A DNA stretch of 64,000 nt from Desulfovibrio sp. (lineage in GTDB: Bacteria; Desulfobacterota; Desulfovibrionia; Desulfovibrionales; Desulfovibrionaceae). Positions 47,437 through 55,416 of the stretch are shown here, piece by piece (position 1 is the stretch's first letter; each line of letters begins with the position of its first letter). The position numbers were made by a program, and so were the translations under genes. The DNA is taken from assembly GCA_022839785.1 (NCBI GenBank), contig JALHJW010000012.1:53328-117327 (forward strand). The letters run 5' to 3'. The notes below the pieces were generated by a model, which worked only from the letters and a program-made list of their open reading frames with translations, was not told the DNA's origin and did no database searches.

Positions 47437-48063
47437 TCAGCCGAGGGACTCGGCCAGCAGCCTGTCGATGCCCGCGACGAGACTGTCGAAGCCGCCCAGG
47501 CGGAAGAAGATCAGGATGTCGCCCTCGATGCTCCGCACCGCCGCCACGAAATTCGTGCGCACCAGCAGCACGCGGCAGCCGTCCTGCTCCTCGGCGAGCA
47601 GGCGCTCCAGGCGATCCTCGAAGTAGTCCGGGGGCATGTATTCCAGGTGTTCGCCGAGCACGTTGGCGAACGACCCCATGACCCCGTTGAGCACGATGTT
47701 GCCCACCTCCTGCAGCGCGCCGATGCGCAGCGAATCCATGCCCGGCCCTTGCTCCTCCCCCACCAGGATGGAGACGAGCTGGGCCGCGCTGGAGGGCGGG
47801 AAGAGCAGCGCCGCGGCTCCGGAGAAGAGCCCGGTGAAGGAGAGCTTGACCGCGGCCACGGGATCGGTCGGGCTGAGGTTGCCGATGGTCGGGATGCAGC
47901 CGGACTCGCAGACGATGATCTCGGGCACGAGCAGGTCGATGTGCGCGGAGGTGATCTGGTTGAGCATGTCCGCGGCGCGGCCCACGCCGATGTTCACCAG
48001 TTCGCGCAGCAGATCCAGGCGGCGTTCGTCCATGGGACCGCCGGAACAGGCGGGATCAGCCAT
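47437..48063 (-). CDS. cheC: CheC-like phosphatase
   Basis: The 208-residue protein has both CheC phosphatase motifs: RELVNIGVGRAADMLNQ at about 20-36 and LQEVGNIVLNGVMGSF at about 116-131. Each has the Glu and Asn used to dephosphorylate CheY-P. It overlaps the CheY-like gene by eight bases and precedes the CheA-like gene, so it likely resets the local receiver. Confidence 0.9.
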   Translation of the reverse strand: MADPACSGGPMDERRLDLLRELVNIGVGRAADMLNQITSAHIDLLVPEIIVCESGCIPTIGNLSPTDPVAAVKLSFTGLFSGAAALLFPPSSAAQLVSILVGEEQGPGMDSLRIGALQEVGNIVLNGVMGSFANVLGEHLEYMPPDYFEDRLERLLAEEQDGCRVLLVRTNFVAAVRSIEGDILIFFRLGGFDSLVAGIDRLLAESLG

Positions 48064-48427
48064 GGGCGACCGTCCTCAGCGCGTCTGCGAAACGCGCCGG
48101 GTCCACGGGCTTGTTCAGGAAGGCCCGCGCGCCCAGTTCCTCGCAACGGCCGCGCGTGCTGTGCTGGATGTCCGCCGTGATCACCAGGGCGGAGGCGGAA
48201 ATGCCCTCGCCCGCCATGGCCTCCAGGACCTCGACGCCCTTCAGGCCCGGCATGTTGAGATCCAGGCAGACCACGGCCGGACGCTCCGCCCTGACCTTTT
48301 CAAGGCACTCCAGCCCGTCCCGCGCCTCGATGACGCGAAAGCCCAGCTCGCGCGCCGCCTTGCCGAGCACCGCGCGCTGGAACAGCGAATCGTCCGCGAT
48401 GAGCACCGTTGTGGCCGTTTGCGTCAT
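48056..48427 (-). CDS. cheY: CheY-like single-domain response regulator
   Basis: The 123-residue receiver has D12/D13 in LIADDS, phosphoacceptor D56 in VCLDLNMPG, and K106 in LNKPVD. There is no output domain, so it acts by protein contact, as in chemotaxis or as a switch for the kinase-cyclase set. It is the first gene of the CheY-CheC-CheA-cyclase operon. Confidence 0.93.
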   Translation of the reverse strand: MTQTATTVLIADDSLFQRAVLGKAARELGFRVIEARDGLECLEKVRAERPAVVCLDLNMPGLKGVEVLEAMAGEGISASALVITADIQHSTRGRCEELGARAFLNKPVDPARFADALRTVAHG

Positions 48428-48535
48428 GTCCTCCCCCCAAACCGTCGTGTCGTGCGCTTTGGCGCGCCGCTCTCCCCCTCAGGAGGGCGCGTGCCGGAAA
48501 ACTCCTGCGGCGGGCCGCGCGCGCCGGGCGCGGCG

Positions 48536-49723
48536 TCAGTCGCGCGGTGCTTCGCCGCCCGCGCCGCCCGGCAGCGCGCCCCTGACCCTGGCCTCTTCGC
48601 ACAGCCGTATCCAGCCTTCCATCTCCTGCACCTCGGCCGCACCGCTGCCGTACAGGGCTATGCCCGCGTTGCGGGCGTCGCGCAGAAGCTCGATGGCTTC
48701 GTCGTACTGGCCAAGATGATAGCGCAAAATTCCCAAGGGGGCCAGATAGGGCCCCAGCTCTGGCGCCTCCAGGCCATACCAGTTAGCCGCACTGACCAGG
48801 GCGGCGCCGTACAGCTCCCCGGCCGCCTCGCGCTCGCCGCGCATGACCCGGATGTTGCCCAGGGAGCGCAGGGTCTCGGCCACCAGCGGGGTGTCCGGGC
48901 CGCTGTCGCGCATGAACAGGTCGAGGGCCGCGCGCAGGGCCGCCTCGGCCTCGTCCGCCCGGCCCGCGTCCAGCAGCGCGCCGCCCATGCGCGCGCGGGC
49001 CATGCCCACCTGCACGGCGTCCGGCCCCAGGGCTCCGGCGTACAGCGCCGCGGCCTCGGCGGCGACCTGGGCGGAGAAGGCGGAATCCCCCAGGCTGCGG
49101 TGCGCGTCGGCCACGTTCTCGGCCAGCCAGGCGGCCAGGGCGGTGCGGCCGCGCATCCGCTCCTCCGCCTTCCAGGCGGCGGCCAGGAGCGGCGCGGCGG
49201 AGCGCATGTCCCGGGCCAGCACGTGCGTCTGTCCCAGGGCTCCGAGATAGTCCGGATTCTGCCGGTCCAGGGCGGCGGCGTCGCTGAAGGCCTGGGCCGC
49301 GGCGGGGAAATCCCGTTGCAGGAAGGCGGCGCAGCCGAGCACGAAGAGGGCGTCGGCCACGTTCCGCTCGGCCATGGGCGTCACGTCCGCGCGCACCTGC
49401 CCCAGCCGCCCGTCGCACAGGGCATGGGCGGTCTTGCGCCAGTCCGGGTTGACCTCGGCCATGCGCAGCAGCGCGGCCTGGGCCTCGGCCGCCAGAAAGG
49501 CCCGCCAGCGCATGCCGCTCTCGTAAATGCGCTTGGCCACCGGTTCGCGGCGGTCCAGGCGCTGCAGGAACTCCACGGCATTGCCGCAGGGCTGGGCAGG
49601 CAGGGGCGAGGAGGCGGGATGCTGCGAAACCCCGGCCGGGGAAACAGCCTGGGCGCGCAGGACCGACGGCGCTGCGGCCAGGCAGACGAAAAGCAGGACA
49701 GCGAAGATGCGGCGCATGGTCAT
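48536..49723 (-). CDS. Secreted tetratricopeptide-repeat protein
   Basis: The 395-residue protein has a signal peptide (core IFAVLLFVCLAAAPSVL, cut near RAQA) and several TPR-like pairs from about residue 130 to 370, such as ARARMGGALLDAGRADEAEA and LAPLGILRYHLGQYDEAIE. TPR arrays of this type bind proteins in the periplasm. Three ATGs lie close together; the one at 49723 has GGAAAGG six bases upstream, while the one at 49729 overlaps the mutM stop. It is co-transcribed with mutM. Partner unknown. Confidence 0.85.
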   Translation of the reverse strand: MTMRRIFAVLLFVCLAAAPSVLRAQAVSPAGVSQHPASSPLPAQPCGNAVEFLQRLDRREPVAKRIYESGMRWRAFLAAEAQAALLRMAEVNPDWRKTAHALCDGRLGQVRADVTPMAERNVADALFVLGCAAFLQRDFPAAAQAFSDAAALDRQNPDYLGALGQTHVLARDMRSAAPLLAAAWKAEERMRGRTALAAWLAENVADAHRSLGDSAFSAQVAAEAAALYAGALGPDAVQVGMARARMGGALLDAGRADEAEAALRAALDLFMRDSGPDTPLVAETLRSLGNIRVMRGEREAAGELYGAALVSAANWYGLEAPELGPYLAPLGILRYHLGQYDEAIELLRDARNAGIALYGSGAAEVQEMEGWIRLCEEARVRGALPGGAGGEAPRD

Positions 49724-49725
49724 GG

Positions 49726-50562
49726 TCATCCTTTCCGGCGCTCCGGTCCCTTCTGGCACCGGGGGCAATACGTGCTCGTGCGGCCCGACACGGCCTCGGA
49801 CCGCAGGCGCGCGCCGCAGGCGGCGCACGGCTGGCCCCCGCGGCCGTAGGCCTTGAAGCTGTTCTGGAAGGCCCCGGCGTCGCCGTGCGCGTCGCGGTAG
49901 TCCGAGATGCTCGCCCCGTTCTCGCGGATGCCCTGCCGGAGCACCCCGACCACGGCCGCGAAGAGGCGGCGCAGCCGCGCGGCGGACAGCCCGTCCGCCC
50001 GGGCGGCCGGTCTGATCCCGGCCCGGAACAGGGCCTCGTCCGCATAGATGTTGCCCACCCCGGCCAGCACCTTCTGGTCCAGGAGCAGGGCCTTTATCTT
50101 GCCGCTGCGGCCCGCCAGCCGGGCCAGGAAATCGTCCGCCGTCATCGCGAAGGGCTCCGGCCCCAGTGTCTTCAGGAACGGCAACGCGGCCAGCTCGTCG
50201 AGGGTCAGGCAGCGGCACCAGCCGAACCTGCGCACGTCCCGGAAATGCAGGGAGCGGCCGTCCGAGAGGTCCATGACCACGTGGGTGTGCCGGTCCGGAG
50301 GCAGGCCGGGCGGCGGCGTCCAGAGCCGGCCGGTCATCTTCAGGTGGACGGCCAGGCAGAGGTCCGCGTCCAGGTCCACGAGCAGCATCTTGCCGCGCCG
50401 CCCGACCCCGAGGACCTCGCGCCCCGCCACGCGGGCGCAGAACAGCCCGGCGTCGCCGCCCACGGCCCCGGCGCGCCGCACCTCGGCGGCCACGATGCGG
50501 CGTCCCGTGATCTCGGGGGCCAGCCCCCTGGCGATGGTCTCGACCTCGGGCAGTTCAGGCAT
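49726..50562 (-). CDS. mutM: Formamidopyrimidine-DNA glycosylase
   Basis: The 278-residue protein begins MPELPEVETIARGL, with catalytic Pro2 and Glu3, K58 in GRRGKML, and a C-terminal zinc finger with CAACGARL and CPRC near 245-271. It removes oxidised purines such as 8-oxoguanine and cuts the abasic site. It lies three bases from the ChaN-like gene upstream. Confidence 0.96.
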   Translation of the reverse strand: MPELPEVETIARGLAPEITGRRIVAAEVRRAGAVGGDAGLFCARVAGREVLGVGRRGKMLLVDLDADLCLAVHLKMTGRLWTPPPGLPPDRHTHVVMDLSDGRSLHFRDVRRFGWCRCLTLDELAALPFLKTLGPEPFAMTADDFLARLAGRSGKIKALLLDQKVLAGVGNIYADEALFRAGIRPAARADGLSAARLRRLFAAVVGVLRQGIRENGASISDYRDAHGDAGAFQNSFKAYGRGGQPCAACGARLRSEAVSGRTSTYCPRCQKGPERRKG

Positions 50563-50565
50563 GCG

Positions 50566-51852
50566 TCAGGGTTTGGCGGCCTTGGGAAAATACTCCACGG
50601 CGATCTTCACGCCCAGACGGTCCAGGGTCAGGACCAGGGGCGCGCCGTCGCGCATGGCGGCAAAGCCCGCGCGGTGCAGATCGGACAGCGTGGTCACGTC
50701 CGCGCCGTTGGCCTTCTCGATGACGTCCCCGGCCGCGAGGCCCAGCGTCTCGGCCGTGGAGCCGGGCTCCACCTCGCTGACCACCACCTGTCCGGCCTCG
50801 CTCTGGAACAGGATCATGCCCAGGCGCGAACGGGTCATGAGCGGGCAGACGTAGAGCACGTCGGCGTAGCCCTCGGGCACGGGGGCGTCGCCGCCCCGCC
50901 AGGGCATGACCGTGAGCGCCCCGGCCGACGGATCGAGGCTCGCGGCGCGCAGTTCGATGCCCCAGCCGAACTCCACGTGCCCGCCGCCCGCGACCACGGC
51001 CACGGGCCGCCCGGCGGAGCGGCGCACCTCCAGGGCCCTGGCCGCCATGGCCGTGTCCCACAGCGACTGCGCCAGCACGAACCGCGCAAAGCGCGCCGGA
51101 TCGTCGTCCGGGCTGCCGTGCAGGGAAAAGACCTCGCGCAGGCTCTCCATCTGCGCCGGGGCAGGCTCGATGATCCGCTCCGGAACCAGGGAACGCTGCT
51201 GCGGCGTGAGCGCCTCCAGCCCCCCGCGCGCCACGGCGCGGACCACCTCGTGCGGCGCGTTCAGGCCGTAGACCGGAAGCCGCAGCTCCGCCGCGGCCTC
51301 GAAGATCGGCCGGTAGAGGGCGAAGGGATAGCCCCAGGTGCGGGGCCAGTCCACGGCCTCGGCCAGGCCGTCCGGGCCGATCTCGCCGCGGTTGAAGCGG
51401 TCCAGCTCGGGCTGCAGCACGGCCGGGACCATCTCCAGGCCGATGGCCGGGGCCTGCCCGGCCGCGGCCATGAGCCGGATCAGCCGGGCCTGCTGCGCAT
51501 GGTCGCAGGGGCTGTCGTGCGTCTCGCCCAGGAGCACGAGGTCCGCGCCCGCGGCCATGCCCTGGAACGCCTTCTCGCCGAGGGGCCGCCCCGAGCCGTC
51601 GAGCAGCGCGCCCGTGGCCGGAAGATCGGCCGCCGGACTGCCCGCCTGCGGCTCCGCGCGCCGCGCGGAACAGGCCGTGAGCAGCAGGCAGAGGAGCAGG
51701 ACGAGGATGGGCGCGGGGAAGGAAGACGCGTCCCGGCCTTCGCCGGCCGGGCGGCCGTCCGACGCCGGGCGCGGCGACCGGGGCTCCAAGGGGCCTGAGG
51801 CCCCTTGACCGCCGGAGGCGTCTTCCCGCCCGGCGCGGACGGGATCATGCAC
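50566..51852 (-). CDS. ChaN-like lipoprotein with C-terminal PDZ domain
   Basis: The protein has a lipobox (LLLCLLLTACS), a ChaN/haem-binding uptake-type domain with LVLLGETHDSPCDH and GGGHVEFGWG (about 80-320), and a PDZ-like C-terminal domain from about 330 (VVSEVEPGSTAETLGLAAGD). It would sit on the outer face of the inner membrane or in the periplasm. The start is uncertain: no ATG lies before the signal peptide. GTG at 51852 (428 residues) is listed; TTG at 51789 (407) is possible. Both bracket repeat B copy 2, which runs through the predicted N-terminus. Confidence 0.8.
   Translation of the reverse strand: MHDPVRAGREDASGGQGASGPLEPRSPRPASDGRPAGEGRDASSFPAPILVLLLCLLLTACSARRAEPQAGSPAADLPATGALLDGSGRPLGEKAFQGMAAGADLVLLGETHDSPCDHAQQARLIRLMAAAGQAPAIGLEMVPAVLQPELDRFNRGEIGPDGLAEAVDWPRTWGYPFALYRPIFEAAAELRLPVYGLNAPHEVVRAVARGGLEALTPQQRSLVPERIIEPAPAQMESLREVFSLHGSPDDDPARFARFVLAQSLWDTAMAARALEVRRSAGRPVAVVAGGGHVEFGWGIELRAASLDPSAGALTVMPWRGGDAPVPEGYADVLYVCPLMTRSRLGMILFQSEAGQVVVSEVEPGSTAETLGLAAGDVIEKANGADVTTLSDLHRAGFAAMRDGAPLVLTLDRLGVKIAVEYFPKAAKP
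51787..51819 (+). repeat. Hairpin repeat family B, copy 2
   Basis: CAAGGGGCC (51787-51795) pairs with GGCCCCTTG (51799-51807) around TGA, then ACCGCCGGAGGC. Same pattern and same preceding GGGGCT as 16982-17015. It lies between the paaK stop and the signal peptide of the ChaN-like gene. Confidence 0.7.
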
Positions 51853-51860
51853 GGACGCGG

Positions 51861-53126
51861 CTAGTCCCACTTGCGCTTGTCCTCGATGGGCCTGATCTGC
51901 GGCGGCAGGGTGCCGGGCTCCAGGACCTTGAGCTTGGGGCGCAGCTTGATCTTCTCGCGGAAGGTGTGCAGCAGCTCCTCCTCGCGCTTGAAGCCGGTGG
52001 CCTCCACGAAGAGGGTCATCTCGTCGATGCCTTCTGGGTTGGTGACCTCGATCTGCCAGCGCTTGACGTCGTCGAAGGAGGCCATGACCTGCTCCACCTG
52101 GTGCGGGTAGACGAACATGCCCATGATGCGGGCGGTGGTGTCCACGCGGCCCACGATGTTGCCCAGGCGCGGGGTGGTGCGGCCGCAGGGGCAGGGCGTG
52201 CGGTCGATGTAGGAGAGGTCGCCGGTGGCCAGGCGGATAAGCGGATAGGTCTTGTTGAAGGCCGTGACCACGATCTCGCCCACCTCGCCGTCCTTGAGCG
52301 GGATGCCGGTGTCGGGGTGGCAGATCTCCACGTAGCAGCGGTTGGCGATGTGCAGGCCGGTCTTGTGGAAGCACTCGTAGCCGATGCAGCCCACGTCCGC
52401 GGTGCCGTAGCCCTGGCGCATGATGCAGTCGAATTTCTTCTCGATCTGGTTGCGCATCTTCTCGGAGAACTTCTCGCCCGTGACGAAGGCGACCTCCATG
52501 AACATGTCCTTGCGCAGGTTGATGCCCGTCTCCTCGGCCTTCTGGGCCAGGTGCAGGAGGTACGAGGGCGAGCCCACGTAGCCCGTGACGCGCAGCTTCT
52601 GCATGATGTCGAGCTGGGTGGAGGTCTGGCCCGGACCGGCCGGGACCACGGCGCAGGCGAGGTTCTTGAGCGGCTCCTCGAACATCAGGCCCGCCGGGGA
52701 GAGGTGGTAGGGCAGCGTGATCTGGACCACGTCGCCGGTGCGGAAACCCGTGGCGTAGAAGCCCTCGGTCCAGCCCCAGTAGTCGTCGTGCCTGTCCTCG
52801 GGATCGAAGATGGGGCCGGGGGAGAGGAAGACGCGGCGCAGCTCCCCGAGGTCCTTGGTCAGCAGGCCGCCCAGGCGCGGCCCCATGGACTGCAGGAAGA
52901 TGAGTTCCTTCTTCTTGAGGATGGGGATGTGCTTGAGGTCGGTGAGGGAGCGGAACTTGTCCACGTTGAACTGGGCGCGGTCGAAGCGCTTCTTCACGTC
53001 CTCGGAATAGCGGTAGGCGTAGGAGAGCAGGTCCTTGAGCTGGAGCAGGTAGAACTGCTTGCGCTCGGATTCGTCGAGCACCTCGCGGCGGGAGAATATC
53101 CCTTCGGTGCGGTCCTTGCGGGTCAT
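51861..53126 (-). CDS. Phenylacetate-CoA ligase-like AMP-binding enzyme
   Basis: The 421-residue protein matches PaaK: SYAYRYSEDVKKRF near the start, GYVGSPSYLLHLA near 180, RQGYGTADVGCIGYEC near 240-255, DLSYIDRTPCPCGRTTPRLG near 305 and a C-terminal lobe. It would activate an aryl or other carboxylic acid with ATP and CoA. No other phenylacetate genes are nearby, so the substrate is open. GGAGG lies 6 bases before the ATG. Confidence 0.9.
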   Translation of the reverse strand: MTRKDRTEGIFSRREVLDESERKQFYLLQLKDLLSYAYRYSEDVKKRFDRAQFNVDKFRSLTDLKHIPILKKKELIFLQSMGPRLGGLLTKDLGELRRVFLSPGPIFDPEDRHDDYWGWTEGFYATGFRTGDVVQITLPYHLSPAGLMFEEPLKNLACAVVPAGPGQTSTQLDIMQKLRVTGYVGSPSYLLHLAQKAEETGINLRKDMFMEVAFVTGEKFSEKMRNQIEKKFDCIMRQGYGTADVGCIGYECFHKTGLHIANRCYVEICHPDTGIPLKDGEVGEIVVTAFNKTYPLIRLATGDLSYIDRTPCPCGRTTPRLGNIVGRVDTTARIMGMFVYPHQVEQVMASFDDVKRWQIEVTNPEGIDEMTLFVEATGFKREEELLHTFREKIKLRPKLKVLEPGTLPPQIRPIEDKRKWD

Positions 53127-53176
53127 CGGTTCCTCCGGAAAATGGGAATGCCGCCGTTGGGGCGGAGTGGAGCCAG

Positions 53177-53206
53177 GATATACCGAAACGGCCGGAGAAA
53201 AGGCAA
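53177..53206 (-). promoter_or_regulatory. Candidate promoter for the paaK-like gene
   Basis: On the minus strand TTGCCT (53206-53201), an 18-base spacer and TATATC (53182-53177) stand about 50 bases upstream of the ATG at 53126 in an AT-rich gap. Confidence 0.5.
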
Positions 53207-53249
53207 GCTTTTCAGTGAAAATTCAGTGATTACAGCGAACTGTGCCGTA

Positions 53250-53262
53250 ATACGAATCGTAT
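53250..53262. promoter_or_regulatory. Candidate operator palindrome upstream of paaK-like gene
   Basis: ATACGA-A-TCGTAT is a six-base-arm inverted repeat. A second short one, ACAG-CGAA-CTGT, lies at 53232-53243, and a TTCAGTGA direct repeat is nearby. Possible regulator sites. Confidence 0.35.
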
Positions 53263-53299
53263 GCAGGGGGCCTTCGGGAGGGGCTAAACGCGCGGGGCG

Positions 53300-55255
53300 C
53301 TAGCGGCTGGCGTAGCGTTCGATGGACTTCTTGTAGGCGACCACGCCGCTCACGATGCCGTCGCACAGGTCGGCCAGGAAGGCGTCGGAGTCGAGCTTCT
53401 TCGCCTCGGCGGGGTTGGTGATGTAGCCCATCTCCACGAGGATGGCGGGCATCTTCGCGCCCATGAGCACGTAGAACGGGGCCTCGCGCTGCTTGCGGTC
53501 GCGGATGCCGTGGCGGCGCTTGACGGCGCGCAGGATTTGGGTCTGCACGCCGCCCGCCAGATCCTTGGACTCCTGCACCTTGGAGTTGAGCATCAAGTCC
53601 GTGAGGATGACCTGAAGGTCGCTGATGCGGCGGGCCGTGACCGCGTTCTCGCGCGCGGCCACGCGCACGGCGTCCTGGGTCTTGGCCAGGTTCAGGCTGT
53701 AGACCTCGAGGCCGTTGGCCGAGGAGCCCTCCTCGGCGTTGCAGTGCAGGGAGATGAAGAGGTCCGCCTTGCGCACGTTGGCCATGGCGGTGCGCTCCTC
53801 CAGGGGGATGAACTTGTCCGTGGTGCGGGTGTAGAGCACGCGGAATCCCCTGGCCTCCAGCTTCGCGCCCAGGATCTTGGCGGCGCGCAGCACGATGTCC
53901 TTCTCGTACAGGCCGTTGGCCGTCGCGCCCACGTCCTTTCCGCCGTGGCCCGGGTCGAGCATGATCGTCTCCACGGTCAGCCCGAGCTGTTCGATGAGCG
54001 AGCCGGAATGCTTGCGCTGCGCCTTGTCCGGGGAGATCCCCTGACCGCCGCCCCGGGCGGGCGGCTCGGGCCGGGACGAGGTCACGGCCACGGGCTCGGA
54101 CCGGGCGGGCGCGGGCTGCGCTTTTTTCGCGGCGGAGGGGGCCGGAACGGGCGCGGCGGCCGGGGCGGGCTCCTCGCGCCCCCCGTTGTGCGGGGTCGCG
54201 GCCTGGGCCTGGGCCTCGGTGGGGTGCGTGGACTCCCCGGAGGACGCGGCGGCGCTCCCGCCGGGCGGGGCCTTGCGCGGGGCGTAGACGTCCACGACCA
54301 CGCGGTAGGGGTCGTAAAGCTGGAAGATCTTGTAGTCCTGGAAGGCGTGGAAATCGAGGACCACGCGCGCGGTCTCCGGGGAGTTCTGGCCGGTGCGGAT
54401 CTGCTTGAGGATGCCGTCCGAGACCGCCTGGTCCCGCGCGGCCTCGGCCGAGAGCTGCACGCCCGAAAGATCGACGTAGAGCCGCTGCGGGCGGCCCGCC
54501 TCCTCGGCCGGATCGAGGAGCTGCCACCTGAAGCGCGCCTCGCCGGAGAGGTCGAAGACCACGCGGGTGTACTCGTCGGAACTCTGGAAGCGCACGGCGT
54601 TCAGCACCACGCCCCCGGGGGCGGCGGTCTTGGGCGCGGGTGTCGGCGCGGACGCCTTGGGGGCCGGGGCGGCCTTCTCGGGCGCGGCCGCCCGGGCCTG
54701 CCGCTCCTGCTGCGCCGGGGCGGGCCGGGACTGCCCGGCGGCTCCGGCGGCGGTCATTTCCCGGCGCAGGGCCACGGCCCTGGCGTACATGTCGCCGTCC
54801 CGGTAGGCGCGCTCGATGAGCTGCAGGTCGGCCAGCGCCCTGTCCGGGCGGTCCAGGTGCTTCTGGTTGATCACGGCCTTGCGGTAGAGACAGTCGTCGG
54901 CCCAGGGATGCTTGGGGAAGCGCGCGACCACGCGCTGGAAGTAGTCACAGGCGGACTCGTAGTCCGATTTCAGGTACGAGCGCGCGCCCAGCTCCTCGTA
55001 GATGCGGCCCACGTAGTACAGCGACTTGGGCGCGAGGGAGCCTGTGGGATCGGCCTTGAAGATGGCCAGAAACTTCTTCTCCGCGTCCAGCCAGTAGGAA
55101 CGGTATTGTCCCTTGCGCGCATCGCCGGTCAGGGCATGGAATTCGGCATGGGCCGCGTTGAACTTCTCCTGCAGGCTCGCGGCGCGGGCCGCGACAGGCC
55201 ACGCGGCGCAGACCGCGAGACACAGCAGCAGGCTGAATATGACGTGACGTTGCAT
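53300..55255 (-). CDS. amiC: N-acetylmuramoyl-L-alanine amidase with TPR and AMIN domains
   Basis: The roughly 651-residue protein has a signal peptide (core VIFSLLLCLAVCAAWPVAARA), TPR-like helices (about 35-165), a Pro/Ala linker, an AMIN domain (about 200-310), a second low-complexity linker, and Amidase_3 from about 415. The zinc ligands are seen in MLDPGHGGKDVG, SLHCNAE and LVEMGYITN. It cleaves the peptide-sugar bond of peptidoglycan in the periplasm, as in daughter-cell separation. The TPR addition is a deltaproteobacterial trait. ATG at 55255 or 55261 could start it. Confidence 0.93.
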   Translation of the reverse strand: MQRHVIFSLLLCLAVCAAWPVAARAASLQEKFNAAHAEFHALTGDARKGQYRSYWLDAEKKFLAIFKADPTGSLAPKSLYYVGRIYEELGARSYLKSDYESACDYFQRVVARFPKHPWADDCLYRKAVINQKHLDRPDRALADLQLIERAYRDGDMYARAVALRREMTAAGAAGQSRPAPAQQERQARAAAPEKAAPAPKASAPTPAPKTAAPGGVVLNAVRFQSSDEYTRVVFDLSGEARFRWQLLDPAEEAGRPQRLYVDLSGVQLSAEAARDQAVSDGILKQIRTGQNSPETARVVLDFHAFQDYKIFQLYDPYRVVVDVYAPRKAPPGGSAAASSGESTHPTEAQAQAATPHNGGREEPAPAAAPVPAPSAAKKAQPAPARSEPVAVTSSRPEPPARGGGQGISPDKAQRKHSGSLIEQLGLTVETIMLDPGHGGKDVGATANGLYEKDIVLRAAKILGAKLEARGFRVLYTRTTDKFIPLEERTAMANVRKADLFISLHCNAEEGSSANGLEVYSLNLAKTQDAVRVAARENAVTARRISDLQVILTDLMLNSKVQESKDLAGGVQTQILRAVKRRHGIRDRKQREAPFYVLMGAKMPAILVEMGYITNPAEAKKLDSDAFLADLCDGIVSGVVAYKKSIERYASR

Positions 55256-55416
55256 CGGCATTGCATTCTGTGGCGCGGGCACTGCATCCCGCAGCCACAG
55301 TAGCTTTAAGCCGCCTTCCTCCGGCGGTCAAGGCCGAATGGCCGAAAAACCGCGCCACGCCTGGAAAAACGGAAAAAGGCAGGGGCCGTCCTCCCCCTCC
55401 CGGGGGCGGGCGGAGG

